Source of the DNA: Metridium senile
Taxonomy: Eukaryota; Cnidaria; Anthozoa; Actiniaria; Metridiidae
Direction: 5' to 3'
Length of the DNA stretch: 64,000 bases
Assembly: GCA_949775045.1 (NCBI GenBank)
Contig: OX459101.1
Location: 18,314,316-18,378,315 of the forward strand
In this document: positions 33,506 to 55,990 of the stretch, one piece after another
Layout: every line of letters starts with the position of its first letter
How positions within the stretch are numbered: the stretch's first letter is position 1
Notes under the pieces: model-generated
What the model saw: only the letters and a program-made list of their open reading frames with translations
Database searches by the model: none
What the model was told of the DNA's origin: nothing
Translations under genes and position numbers: made by a program

Positions 33506-36121
33506 TATCAGAACTAGTCCACCTTTCTGCTATTCCAAAAGAACTTGGGATGAATTTGGAGGTACATTTGAGTCTTGATATCAAGAAAATAACGGTAAGT
33601 GCTTCAACAGTGGCAGCTTACTTATGATAATTTTCGGAAGCGCTTTTGGTTTCCATGCATGACAGCAAATCTGTCACGCGAACAATGTTTTTATTGGATG
33701 TCACGCAAAGATATAAAACACAAGGTGGGATGGGTAGGGACTGACTACAGAGTGATTTTCAAATGACCGTGAAAGAATAGGCAATCTAATAGTTAGTAGT
33801 AAACACTAAACCAATAGTTTTCTTTTGTTCTTTATCAACTACCACAAACTAAATGGTCTATTTTCTTGCACGATCGTACGAAAATCCCTCTAAACCCTTG
33901 AAACAAATAGTACTAATTAGTTGTCACCACCAAACACTCAGAAAATTCAGACTAACTAGACTGATTTAATATTTGTTTGTAATTTTGTTTATATTTCTAT
34001 TTTTGGGTTCCCTGTGGCTGTCGGAGTGCCCTCGAACACAAAATATTATTGATTACATAAAAGAAGAAAAGCACATGGTTTTTGAGGCATGTTGTAAAAC
34101 CTTGACTGGACTGGACTGAGAAACCTTGACTAGACTGAGAAAAAAAACTGGACTGAGAAAACCTGGACTGTTGTAAAACCTGGACTGAGAAAACCTGGAC
34201 TGTTGTAAAACCTGGACTATTGTAAAACCTGGACTGAGAAAATAATAATAATAAACGATAATAAATAATAATGATAATAACAATAATAAACATAGCCGAA
34301 AAAGCCTTTCATAAACTCAAACATGTAACTTCACGTCATCGGCATGAAGTATCTACCCTCGGTATCTACCCTCATCTTGATCGAAGGCGGCTTCAAGATG
34401 GCTGATTCTCGTGTATAGGGTAAGTGTTGAATTATTCATTGAATTCTGCCTAATTTAAACGACAATTCTTCCATCCGTTTTCAAGATTAGCAGTGAATTA
34501 AAGTAGTACATGCTTTCTCTTTATTGAAGTAAATATTTCAATCAAGGTTTGCGAAATTACATGTAAAATCAACCTTTTAAGCTTTGTTAATAAGCTTATC
34601 TTACGAATTACTTGAATGGTGCCGTATTAGCCTCGAAACCGCTTAGTATATTCACTCATTCTGTGTTAGCTCGTGAAAATGTAAGTCCGGGTTATAAAAT
34701 ACTTTGAAATCCCACGAGTTTTATAAAAATGTCGGCATATTTTACGCACTAAATTGAGGCTAGGAGAGCGCAAATAAGATCCAGGTTTTCTCAGTCCAGG
34801 TTTTACAACAGTCCAGGTTTTACAACAGTCCAGGTTTTCTCAGTCAATGTTTTCTCAGTCCAGGTTTTACAGCAATCCAGGTTTTCTCAGTACAGTCCAG
34901 GTTTTCTCAGTCCAGTCCAGTCAAGGTTTTACAACATGGCGGTTTTTGAGTGCCTGTTATCGGGTTGTTTACTGTACAAATTATAATCGAAGAAAAGATG
35001 TAATAAAGGAGTCTTTTACGTTATTTGGAGTACTGTCTTTGGCAGCGACATTAGTAATAGCTAGTGCCAATTAGATAATAGCAAACAAAGGATTTAGACC
35101 ATTGAAACACACTTTATAATTAGTGTATTATTACTCTTTAATGCACCTTAATTCCATTGTGTTCTTTTGTTGTTATTTGATCGACTATCACACTTTAACT
35201 AATACACTTTGTTTCACTTGTTAGTGAAACACACTCTATCATGAATTAGTAGTACAAATTATTTTCCAATGGGTATTAGTAAATCTGTCTAAAATATACC
35301 TCGTGATTTTCTAAAAACAGTTGACTGTCTCGTAAGCGACCAGCCTCGGACCGGTACAAAGTCACAGTCGCTTACAAGAACCTGCAAAACATGCAGAAAA
35401 CCTAAACCATAGTGGGGGGAGGGGTACTCCTTTTGTTCAAGTGGTAGGAGAGTAGGAATGATTGGCGACCGATTTCAAATGACCCCTAAAAGGTACGGAT
35501 AACTTAATATGAGAACTGTCAAAGAAATATGTCGTATCAGAAATACCGTATGCAATCTTCAAAACAATACCATTACCATATATATGGTATTGTAGGTGAG
35601 AAGTAACAAAAGACTTTGATTAGCGCGCGCGTGCTTTCTTTTTAACAGGTTGAGGTTTCAACAGAACAATAGGCATATCTTTGATACGTTCATTTCATAC
35701 CCTAATTAAGGGTACAACTGTGTGATGTTCTTGGCCGCTAAGCTTGTTTTAACAAACAAAGCCAATACAAGTAAAAATGACCCTTACAGGTACGCAGTCA
35801 TGTTACGTATTTGAGTTTTGAGCCAGAACCCTAAATGGTACCGAAATATTCTCAACCATTAAGGGAGCGCCGATCACCGCTACCACTTGGACAAAGGGGG
35901 TAGCCCACGGGGTCGCTCGAAGGTGAAAAGCAATCGATTGTGGGCAACTTGACATAACAAATCAATATCAACATTCTATATACTATAAGCAATACTAAAT
36001 ATCTCAACAATAAATATGTCAACAATAAATATGTCAACAATAACCTACATGGTCTTCATACTAAATGTTCTCAATGGTAGACATTACAAAACTAGGTTCT
36101 AGTTCTGCTCTCTATTCTACT
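33506..36121. other. Intergenic region between genes A and B
   Basis: It holds the duplicated 5' flank of gene A (to about 33770), a TGTTGTAAAACC-ended element (34090-34936), a repeat of the cacttgttagtgaaac family (35096-35240) and the 3' flank of gene B, which matches that of gene A. Around 34388 the phrase aagATGGCTGATTCTCG before a gtaagt donor occurs, also at 47930; a transposon exon is possible. No host gene is seen. Confidence 0.6.
34090..34936. mobile_element. DNA element with TGTTGTAAAACC ends built of sub-repeats
   Basis: The inverted ends of about 150 bp consist of the words ccaggttttacaacagt and ccaggttttctcagt. The TGT...ACA termini and laddered ends resemble the layout of the Ginger-type element at 13575, but the sequence differs and there is no transposase. 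A close copy is at 47621-48484. No target duplication was found. Confidence 0.65.
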
Positions 36122-47078
<10,957 letters not shown>

Positions 47079-47620
47079 TATCAGAACTAGTCCACCTTTC
47101 TGCTATTCCAAAAGAACTTGGGATGAATTTGGAGGTAAATTTGAGTCTTGATATCAAGAAAATAACGGTAAGCGCTTCAACAGTGGCAGCTTACTTATGA
47201 TAATTCTCGGAAGCGCTTTTGGTTTCCATGCATGACAGCAAATTTGTCACGCGAACAATGTTTTTATTGGATGTCTTGCAAAGATATAAAACACAAGGTG
47301 GGGTGGGTAGGGACTGTCTACAGAGTGATTTTCAAATGACCGTGAAAGAATAGGCAATCTAATAGTTAGTAGTAAACACTAAACCCATTGTTTTCTCTTG
47401 CACGATCGTACGAAAATCCCTCTAAACCCTTGAAACAAATAGTACTAATTAGTTGTCACCACCAAACACTAGAAAATTCAGACTAACTAGACTGATTTAA
47501 TATTTGTTTGTAATTTTGTTTATATTTCTATTTTTGGGTTCCCTGTGGCTGTCGGAGTGCCCTCGAACACAAAATATTATTGATTACATAAAAGAAGAAA
47601 AGCACATGGTTTTTGAGGCA
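47079..47620. other. 5' flank of gene B
   Basis: It matches the flanks of genes Z and A up to about 47345, so the promoter region was duplicated with the genes. The plus strand is open over the first exon region (46994-47200) but has no protein-like features beyond the duplication. No TATA box was assigned. Confidence 0.55.
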
Positions 47621-48484
47621 TGTTGTAAAACCTTGACTGGACTGGACTGAGAAAACCTGGACTGGACTGAGAAAAAACCTGGACTGAGAAAACCTGGACT
47701 GTTGTAAAACCTGGACTGAGAAAACCTGGAATGTTGTAAAACCTGGACTATTGTAAAACCTGGACTGAGAAAATAATAATAATAAACGATAATAAATAAT
47801 AATGATAATAACAATAATAAACATAGCCGAAAAAGCCTTTCATAAACTCAAACATGTAACTTCACGTCATCGGCATGAAGTATCTACCCTCGGTATCTAC
47901 CCTCATCTTGATCGAAGGCGGCTTCAAGATGGCTGATTCTCGTGTATAGGGTAAGTGTTGAATTATTCATTGAATTCTGCCTAATTTAAACGACAACTCT
48001 TCCATCCGTTTTCAAGATTAGCAGTGAATTAAAGTAGTACATGCTTTCTCTTTATTGAAGTAAATATTTCAATCAAGGTTTGCGAAATTACATGTAAAAT
48101 CAACCTTTTAAGCTTTGTTAATAAGCTTATCTTACGAATTACTTGAATGGTGCCGTATTAGCCTCGAAACCGCTTAGTATATTCACTCATTCTGTGTTAG
48201 CTCGTGAAAATGTAAGGCCGGGTTGTAAAATATTTTGAAATCCCACGAGTTTTATACAAATGTCGGCATATTTTACGCACTAAATTGAGGCTAGGAGAGC
48301 GCAAATAAGATCCAGGTTTTCTCAGTCCAGGTTTTACAACAGTCCAGGTTTTACAACAGTCCAGGTTTTACAACAGTCCAGGTTTTCTCAGTCAATGTTT
48401 TCTCAGTCCAGGTTTTACAACAATCCAGGTTTTCTCAGTCCAGTCCAGGTTTTCTCAGTCCAGTCCAGTCAAGGTTTTACAACA
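47621..48484. mobile_element. Second TGTTGTAAAACC-ended element
   Basis: This is the same family as 34090-34936, with ends of ccaggttttctcagt and ccaggttttacaacagt sub-repeats. Here the inversion extends further out (47582-48523), because gattacataaaagaagaaaa is also present inverted on the right. It sits at the same distance from gene B as the other copy from gene A, so it was part of the duplicated unit. Confidence 0.65.
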
Positions 48485-48855
48485 TGCCTCAAAAACCATG
48501 TGCTTTTCTTCTTTTATGTAATCGATAAGGTTTTACAATATGCCGGTTTAACTTGGCCAAGTAAACATTCGGCCTATCACAGCGTTCTTCTTGACAGATA
48601 TATGTCAAGCTATTTATTTATTAATAATCGCTCTATTCATAAAACAGACCATACTAAAACTTGCTTGAAATAAAGAAATATATGATCTTCAAGAGAGATT
48701 TATCTTTTTTCCAACTTATGATAACTTAGTCTCACATTTAGAGATGTCAAAGTTTGAAATTTCTGGACTATCACTTTGTTGAAATGACTGTTGGTAATTC
48801 GAGCAATGTCTTACTGTTACACTCAGCTACTCCAGTGAAAACAGATGTAAATTTA
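48485..48855. other. Unique-looking stretch before the Mutator-like element
   Basis: A degenerate end (aaggttttacaatatgccgg) of the preceding element family is seen near 48528. Otherwise nothing is recognised. Confidence 0.4.
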
Positions 48856-50671
48856 GGGTGTGTCTATAATGCGGACGCGGACGGTCCGCGGCGGACGGCG
48901 GACGGCGGACGGCGGAAGGCGGACGAGAAAAAGTTAAAATGAAAATGGAAAAAAAAAAAAAAAAATGAAAAATGAATAAATAAATATGAAAATAAAATAA
49001 TAATAACAAAAAATAATAATAATAAATTAAGAAATAAAAAAAATTAATATAAAAATATCCTAAATTGAACCATTCTAAAAACAAAACAAAACGAAACGAT
49101 CTAGGTTTACCTTCATTGGTTTTTGTTTTTGATCTACTAGCCGCTGAATAACGGATGATCTGAATGTAATAAATGAATCGCAGCAATTTACACGATACTA
49201 CTCAAACGGCGTACGCTGTGTTGCCATGAATCTTTATCAGAGATAATATATTAGCATAAATTACGATTCATATACTCCATATACTATATACGATTCATAT
49301 ACTCCAAGAAACGCCTGAGCCAGAGATTATATAACTATTAAGGCAAGTCAAATTTAATTGATATAAACTGCTTCAAAGTTACTTTCTGTTGTGAATTTCA
49401 AATCATTTATTAAATATCAACAACGGCTTCAACACTGAACGCGATCTGGCAGATCTGAACCATGTCACTTATCACTTGTGGCTTCTCATGGAAGTTAATG
49501 TGTCACGCAATAAATAAATTGTCAGATTGATTGCAAAATAGTCTTTACTTTTACGTGAAATTTCGTACAAACAGATATAGACTTTCATCATTATGAGAGA
49601 TATGAAAATAAGAGACTGTCATCTCCCAATAACGAAAATCTCTACCAGCTACTTGTCAAAACATATCACTCACACTTCTGGACAAAAGGTCAACTGTCTT
49701 TCAAACCACATATACACATACGGCCTATTTCTACATAAAACCATTTTGTGGACACTTTTTCTATGTCTTATAACCAAAGAACCTTAGTAATATTGCTTCA
49801 TGTTGTTTTCACTCTTATTTTGAAGTCATAGCTCTCGATCTGAAAATATCATTGTACAGTTTTGATCAATTTTAGTCTGTTGCTCGTCAAAATTTCCAAT
49901 GACAGTTGACAACTATTATGGAAAACCAAAATAAACTTAACTAGTAGTTGTCAGTATTTCAATGTGGTTTTGCTTGACTCAAATACAATAAACTATAAGA
50001 TAATAGTGACTTTATTCGGGTGACCTGATAAAGTGCCAAATTAAGATTGGCTAACGTGTTTTTTAAAGTTAATGGCGCGCGCCAAAGTACGAGAACGTTG
50101 TCTGGCGATATTACCGGTTTTGACGTGTGTACGGATGGATTGTTACTTGCTTATAGAACCCTTAGAAACCTAAGCAGCATTTCTGATAAAGATTCATGGT
50201 AACACAGCGTACGCCGTTTGAGTACAGTATCGTGTAAATTGCTGCGATTCATTTATTACATTCAGATCATCCGTTATTCAGCGGTTAGTAGATCAAAAAA
50301 CAATGAAGGTAACGTAGATCGTTTCGTTTTGTTTTGTTCAATTTCTTTCAATGGTTCAATTTCGGATATTTTTTTTATTTATTAATTTACTATTATTATT
50401 TTTGTTATTATTATTTTATTTTCATATTTATTTGTTTATTTTCTTTTTCATTTTTTTTTTTTTTTTTTCATTTTTTTTTTTTCATTTTCATTTTAACTTT
50501 TCTCGTCCGCCGTCCGCCATCCGCCGTCCGCCGTCCGCCATCCGCCGTCCGCCGTCCGCCATCCGCCGTCCGCCGTCCGCCATCCGCCGTCCGCCGTCCG
50601 CCATCCGCCGTCCGCCGTCCGCCGCGGACCGTCCGCGTCGGACCGTCCGCGTCCCCATTATAGACACACCC
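48856..50671. mobile_element. Mutator-like non-autonomous element, 1,816 bp, 9-bp duplication
   Basis: The inverted ends start GGGTGTGTCTATAATGCGGA and run about 350 bases inward (for example actcaaacggcgtacgctgt and complement). The flanks repeat GTAAATTTA at 48847-48855 and 50672-50680. A 9-bp duplication with long ends fits the Mutator (MULE) superfamily. The outer ends contain a GC-rich minisatellite (cgtccgccgtccgccat), expanded on the right to about 120 bases. The centre is AT-rich with no transposase. Confidence 0.82.
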
Positions 50672-50680
50672 GTAAATTTA

Positions 50681-51423
50681 AACTAGTGTATGGTTGGACC
50701 GGAAACAAACACCTTGAGGAATGTTACGCGAGTAAAAAGGCCGAAACGTCTTATTATGAAATATCATCAAATTTAATCAGAGAAACCCTAATTCTTTTGT
50801 AAAAACTTAACTTGTGTTTTATAGTAACTAATAGTCGCTAAATAAGAACTATCACACACTAACAATTTGATTTTGTTTCATGGATATAGTGTTTTCGCTC
50901 TAAAGAATGTTTTATTTAATCATTTAATATACAATCATCGATTTCTACATAGCATCCCCTACACAAGCATTGTTTAACTTGACAAGATTTTCTTGACAAT
51001 TTCATTGGTTTTGCATACATTAACAACAAATATTTGTTCATGACGAACGTAAAAATGCCACGAATTTAAAGTATTTATTAATTTTTTTTTATCTATTTAT
51101 TAAAATAGCGAGAACAGCGTTCTTTGTCTACATTAGCAAGAGACTCTGTGTCAAGAAAACAAGTTAATAACTCGCCTTTCACAAGGTATAAAATTTCGAA
51201 GGAAACTTCCGCCATGAAAAATTGTAGATTTATTTATTAAAATAAAAAAAGAAAACAGCGTTCATTGTCTACAGTAGCAAGACAACTTTGTGTCAAGTAA
51301 ACAGTTGGATAACTCTTTCACCAGGAATATAATTGTGGGGGGAAATTTGTTAGGAAAAATTGTTCATTAATGTACATCTCTGTCGTATGTCGTACAATGA
51401 TTAATCTTGTAAAATATACTTAC
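50681..51423. other. AT-rich stretch with a tandem duplication
   Basis: A block of about 132 bases (aacagcgttctttgtctaca, ggaaacttccgccatgaaaa) is repeated at about 51095-51226 and 51233-51360. Near 50740 the word ggccgaaacgtc recalls the hammerhead-like repeats. No gene is seen. Confidence 0.5.
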
Positions 51424-51434
51424 TTTGAAGCCAT
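51424..51434 (-). other. Orphan STRA6-type first exon (ATGGCTTCAAA + gtaagt)
   Basis: On the minus strand ATGGCTTCAAA is followed at once by gtaagtat, the same 11-nt first exon and phase as genes Z, A and B. Upstream bases (ttatttcggaagaacagata) resemble the gene B leader (cttttggaatagcagaaagg). No matching second exon lies between here and gene B. It could be an alternative first exon of gene B, 4.3 kb upstream, or the relic of another copy. Confidence 0.5.
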
Positions 51435-52678
51435 TTGTAAAACGTCAGAGGTATCTGTTCTTCCGAAATAACTGGTGGGATGATTTGCAGCTAAATTTCA
51501 ACCTTGATATAAAGAAATAACGCTATAAAATAGATAAAATGAAGTGTTATTTGAAGCACAAGCGCCTATACACTTCGTCTATCATTAAGTTCACTAAACC
51601 TTAGCTACGATATTGTTAATTATTATATATTTGAGATACTGCTCTTAACGCTTCTCTCGTCTTCTTAAAATTCCCGCGTGCTATCTAACTCGATAGAGCA
51701 CGCTGCCTCGTTTTCTATTCCTTCAACGGAGCACAGTTGTGACGACATCATGACGAATCTCTGTCACGCACCGAACTCGATTTCCGTTTCAAGATTTGGC
51801 AAAATTAGAAAACAAAACACTAAAATGAGATGTTTTTAATCAGGAAATACTGATAATCAGCCTATTTTTCACACAGAAATACAATCTATTGTTTATATTT
51901 AGAAAGCAAAATGAAGTTTGAAAATGAAAGAACGTACCTGATACAACCAAAAAGTCTTTAAAAAATCACAAAATAGGACTCAAAACCGGCCAAATTTAAA
52001 ATGACACCAAACTTGAGGAGTTCAAAATTTCTACAAAATGCATAGCTTTTCAAACGATCCATAAATATTACATTCTCTAACAAAAACAACTTTGAGCATG
52101 TTTTTGCTGAAAATAAGATTACTATCAGTTTCAGCAAACGGTTCGCTGGGATGATTGTTGGCGAAAATTTGTCAAAAGGACTGCAAAACGGCATAAATTT
52201 AAAACACACATGCTCCATGAGAACAAATTGGCATCTATTATAATTTTTTACTTACAGAAAAGTAATTTCCATTCATCGTTTATCCATATAATCTTGTTTT
52301 TTATCGGCCTTTTGCAGTCCCTTTTGCATCGATTGAATTTCATTCGCACGACTGTAGCGTGGCGTGACAGTGTTATAGGAAACCGAAATAGGAAACCAAG
52401 ACGGCAACCAATCAGCGCTCGAGAACTCACACGAATGTTAGTAGGGAGAATTTTGAAATAGAATCAGTAACTTTATCGATAAAAAGCGTGAAATTAAAGT
52501 GATTTTTAAATAAAAAAATAAAAATAAAATTTAAATTTAATTTTAAATTTAATTTTTAAATTAAATTTTAAATTTTTAAATTAAATTTTTAATTTAAAAT
52601 AAAAATAAATTTTTTTAAATTAAAGTGATTTTTTTTAATTCTTAAAAGCATAAAAGAAATGAGCAAATATATAATAAA
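51435..52678. other. AT-rich intergenic DNA, no gene recognised
   Basis: It begins with a diverged version of the gene flank (agctaaatttcaaccttgat) and ends with low-complexity aaattaaatttt runs (52500-52630). Open frames at 51958-52218 and 52210-52461 show no domain features. Confidence 0.45.
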
Positions 52679-52866
52679 ACAAATAGAACAGTCTTTTCCG
52701 TGCTCTGTTCAATTATAAAGCACTCAGAAAGTGAAGAGAGCACTCAAGAAGTGAGGAGAAGCACTCGCTTTCAGCTCGTGCTTCTTCCATCACTTCTTTC
52801 GTGCTCTCGTCACTTTCATCGTGCTTTATAACTGAACAGAGCACGGAAAAGACTGTTCTATTTGTT
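52679..52866. mobile_element. Palindromic MITE
   Basis: The arms aaatagaacagtcttttccg and complement are inverted through gtgctctgttca to a centre near 52770, where agcactcgctttcagctcgtg forms the loop. It is related to 40146-40325. Confidence 0.75.
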
Positions 52867-52878
52867 AAATAGTGAAAT

Positions 52879-55800
52879 AGAGTGGTTTTCATTAACCCGT
52901 GAAACAAAGTGTAATAGGGAAAGAGTAATAAAGCTAGTGTATTAACTGTGTAATAGTGCAAATAATATAACCGTGAAATAGATAGCAACAAATAGGAGAT
53001 AGTTAGTGCTTAGTTAGGCAAGAAATAGGAATTCAGTGAGGCATGACAGGAGCACGGGCTTTTTACTCGGGCTACCTGTGGTAGCTCGAGTCTAAAAATG
53101 CAAACGGTTCTTCGTCGTCGTCGTCGTCGTCGTGGTCCTCAAATTGGAGGGTCAGGTCCCAGGCGTTCCTAGTAGTGCATGACAGCGCATGGGCAACGAT
53201 CGCTGACCGAAGGTTAATACGAACGAATAAATATCGATTGAAATGAAAACTTGTTTTATTTGTGATATGATTGACGAGACTGACGATGATTGGCGTTGCG
53301 TCATTCTGAAAATGACGAGCAAATTGTTAGGTCGAACATCGACTCGCGTTTACTCGTTTAACTCTGATCCCTCAGAAAGCAGTATACATGTATATTTTGG
53401 ACTGATGATCGGCGACACATTCCCTATTGTTAGTTGCTGTATAACATGGTTGACACCCGAAATATAGCTTGAATTTGCTATTTTTTATATATAAAGACGA
53501 GGATATCTTGGCCGGAATGATCCGCCGTTAGCGAAGTCCTTTCTAGCACAAAACAGAAGATGTGCCAGCAGAATTGCATTCGCTACTGCATATTATCAAG
53601 CACTTACAAACAGAAATCTTGAGTTTATTTTGATTAATGAGCTATTTTTGTTCTTCATAATGTCAGAGAACGTGACTTCCTTCACGAAGCCTACAAAGCG
53701 AACACCGTCAACATGGCATGAAAACATACAAATCGGCCTGTCTGAAAACCACTTTCAACAGCCCAAATCGCCTCAAAAATTACACAAATTGCTTTAGTAA
53801 CTATCTATCTTTCTTGTTCTGACGTTCAATTTTCAAGAACAACTTCAAATTTTCGAAGCTTTCGAGTTTTCGAACTCTAGATCGCATTATTCTGAAACTT
53901 TGTAGCGGCGCTTTGGGGGGAGGGGACGGGGTGAAATGTCAACACTTTCTAACACAGGCATCCCGGTACATAGAAATATATGTCGATTCATACAGCCCCC
54001 AAAAATCTTTATTTTCGTGACGTTTATTTCTCAAAAGGTTCTTGATAATAATGTTTCTGAGACTATTTTCTCAATAACAACATGATGAAATTTGGGATAA
54101 GGATATTTCTCATTAGAATAACCTAAAATTAAATGATTATTTGTTTATTTTTGTGCACATTTCAAACATTTTGTTAACATTAATCAACCAATTTAGTCCT
54201 TCTTCGCATTTTCCTATTAGTGCCTCAGGATAGCTTTGTGTAAATATGTGAATTTATGAAACATTTTTAATGCTGTTTTAAACTACCAACCAATGCATCA
54301 AAACACGAAGCGGGTTAAAATGCCTAAAATAAAACACAACTCTGGCTCTGTCATCTCCTTGGATATAATAACGTTTTCCTATTTGTGTCTCAGGATAGGT
54401 TTCTATACGTATAATATTCCTGCGTTAGAGCGTTATCAGTTTGCTCCTGACTAACTGAATTTGCATCAGTTAGTTTCTATGTATACAGTGGTACCTCTAT
54501 TAAGCAGTGACCCTCGGGACTTTCCAAAGTGGCCTCTTAATAGAGGTTGGCTGATGAATACAGGTATAGAATAGGTATATGAATAGATTTGGGACTTTTT
54601 ATTGTGACCGCCTAATAGAGGGTGACCGCTTCACAGAGGTACCACGATATATGTATTGTGCATGATCTATGTATGATACATTATGAATTTCAATCCCTCA
54701 GAATCCCTTCTGTTCAGTAGCCCGAGTAATCGCTCACAGAGCGTCTAGTTCTAGATCAACGACTCAGTGCGCAAAAGAATGTGTTTCTGACGTTTAATGA
54801 GTTAAAAATGAAGACACAAGACAATAAATCAAGACGCAGACACAACTATAACTAAAATAAATACCCAATACGCAAATGAACTAGTATTTGCTAACACTTT
54901 TATTTCTTTTGAGCTAAAAATCAAGACACAAGAAGACGTATCTAAAACTAAAATCAAGACACAAAGTCAAACACAGTGAACTCGAATTAACAACACAGCA
55001 CGCAAATGAAATTGTTTGCTATCCATTTCATTGTTTTAAAAACATGTAGCTAGAAATCAAGATGCAAGACACATTTAAAAAAATCAAAATGAAGAAGAAA
55101 AAAACACCTTGCTCTCCATTTTATTGTTTCGACTTATTGCTCGCAGCAAATAATGAATACACAAGACGGAATTTTAACTCGAGAACTCAATCAAAGCTAG
55201 AAATAAATGAACCAAAACGACAAGGAAAAACCTACCAAATAATGAAATGAAACAAACTCTGTGTTTTCTCCTGAAAAATACGTCTGTAATGATGCAGTTT
55301 TTTCCACGTGTGCCCCAGTCGTCGCAAGCTAAAATGAAATGTGTCTCTCCTCCGTCACATACTGCACGTGCAAGACCCGTCACGGCTCGCTTATTTCTTG
55401 ACAAATCAAATTTAGGCAAGAAATAGCACATAGTTAGAAATTAGTTAGCTAGCTAACTATTTCTCTGTTATATTATTTGCACTCTATTGAGCAAATGATT
55501 AGAAAGCACAAAGTAAAAGTGTAATAAAGTGAAATAAAGCATATTACGCTAAAGTGTGTTTCACGGGTTAATGAAAACCACTCTAGTTAGCTAGCTAACT
55601 AATGACTAATTATGTCCTAAGTTCTGCCTAAATTTGATTAGTTGCATGAGAAATAAGCGAGCTGTGATGGGTCTTGCACATGCAAGCATGTGTAATTAGT
55701 CAAATGATCCTGTGTTTTTAGAATCTTTTTTAGCTTCCTTATTAGATGTGTCTTGTGTCTTGGTTTTTCGACCATAGAAAAATAAAGTGGTATAGCAAAC

Positions 55801-55990
55801 AATTTTAATTGTGTCTTTCATCGTTATTTTAGTTCGTTTTGAGTTAGACTAGAAAAAGCCCGTGTTCATTTTATAGTTCACTGAATTCTTGTCATGGTTC
55901 ACTAAATTCCTATGTCTTGTCTAATTAAACACTAATTAAGTGCTATTTGCTCCTATCTATTTCACGGTTATAATATTTGCACTCTATTGA
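52879..55990. mobile_element. Composite foldback region of nested inverted repeats
   Basis: Several inverted pairs are nested or overlap: agagtggttttcattaaccc (52879) with its complement at 55565-55584; aatataaccgtgaaatagat (about 52970) with its complement at about 55955; and tcttgcacatgcaag / cgtgcaagacccgtc near 55370 and 55670. It appears to be successive insertion of related palindromic elements. Short open frames inside show no known domains. Confidence 0.5.
53063..54729. mobile_element. Non-autonomous element with ACTCGGGCTAC ends
   Basis: The ends ttactcgggctac and complement are inverted. The interior shares words with 5596-6706, so both are one family. A (CGT)n run lies at about 53107-53132. 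The 74-residue open frame at 53243-53467 (MKTCFICDMIDETDDDW) has no recognised domain and may be chance. Confidence 0.5.

Noticed and set aside
53243..53467. 74-codon frame MKTCFICDMIDETDDDW
   Set aside because: It is short, without a recognised domain, and sits inside a non-autonomous element. It is kept only as a note under that element.
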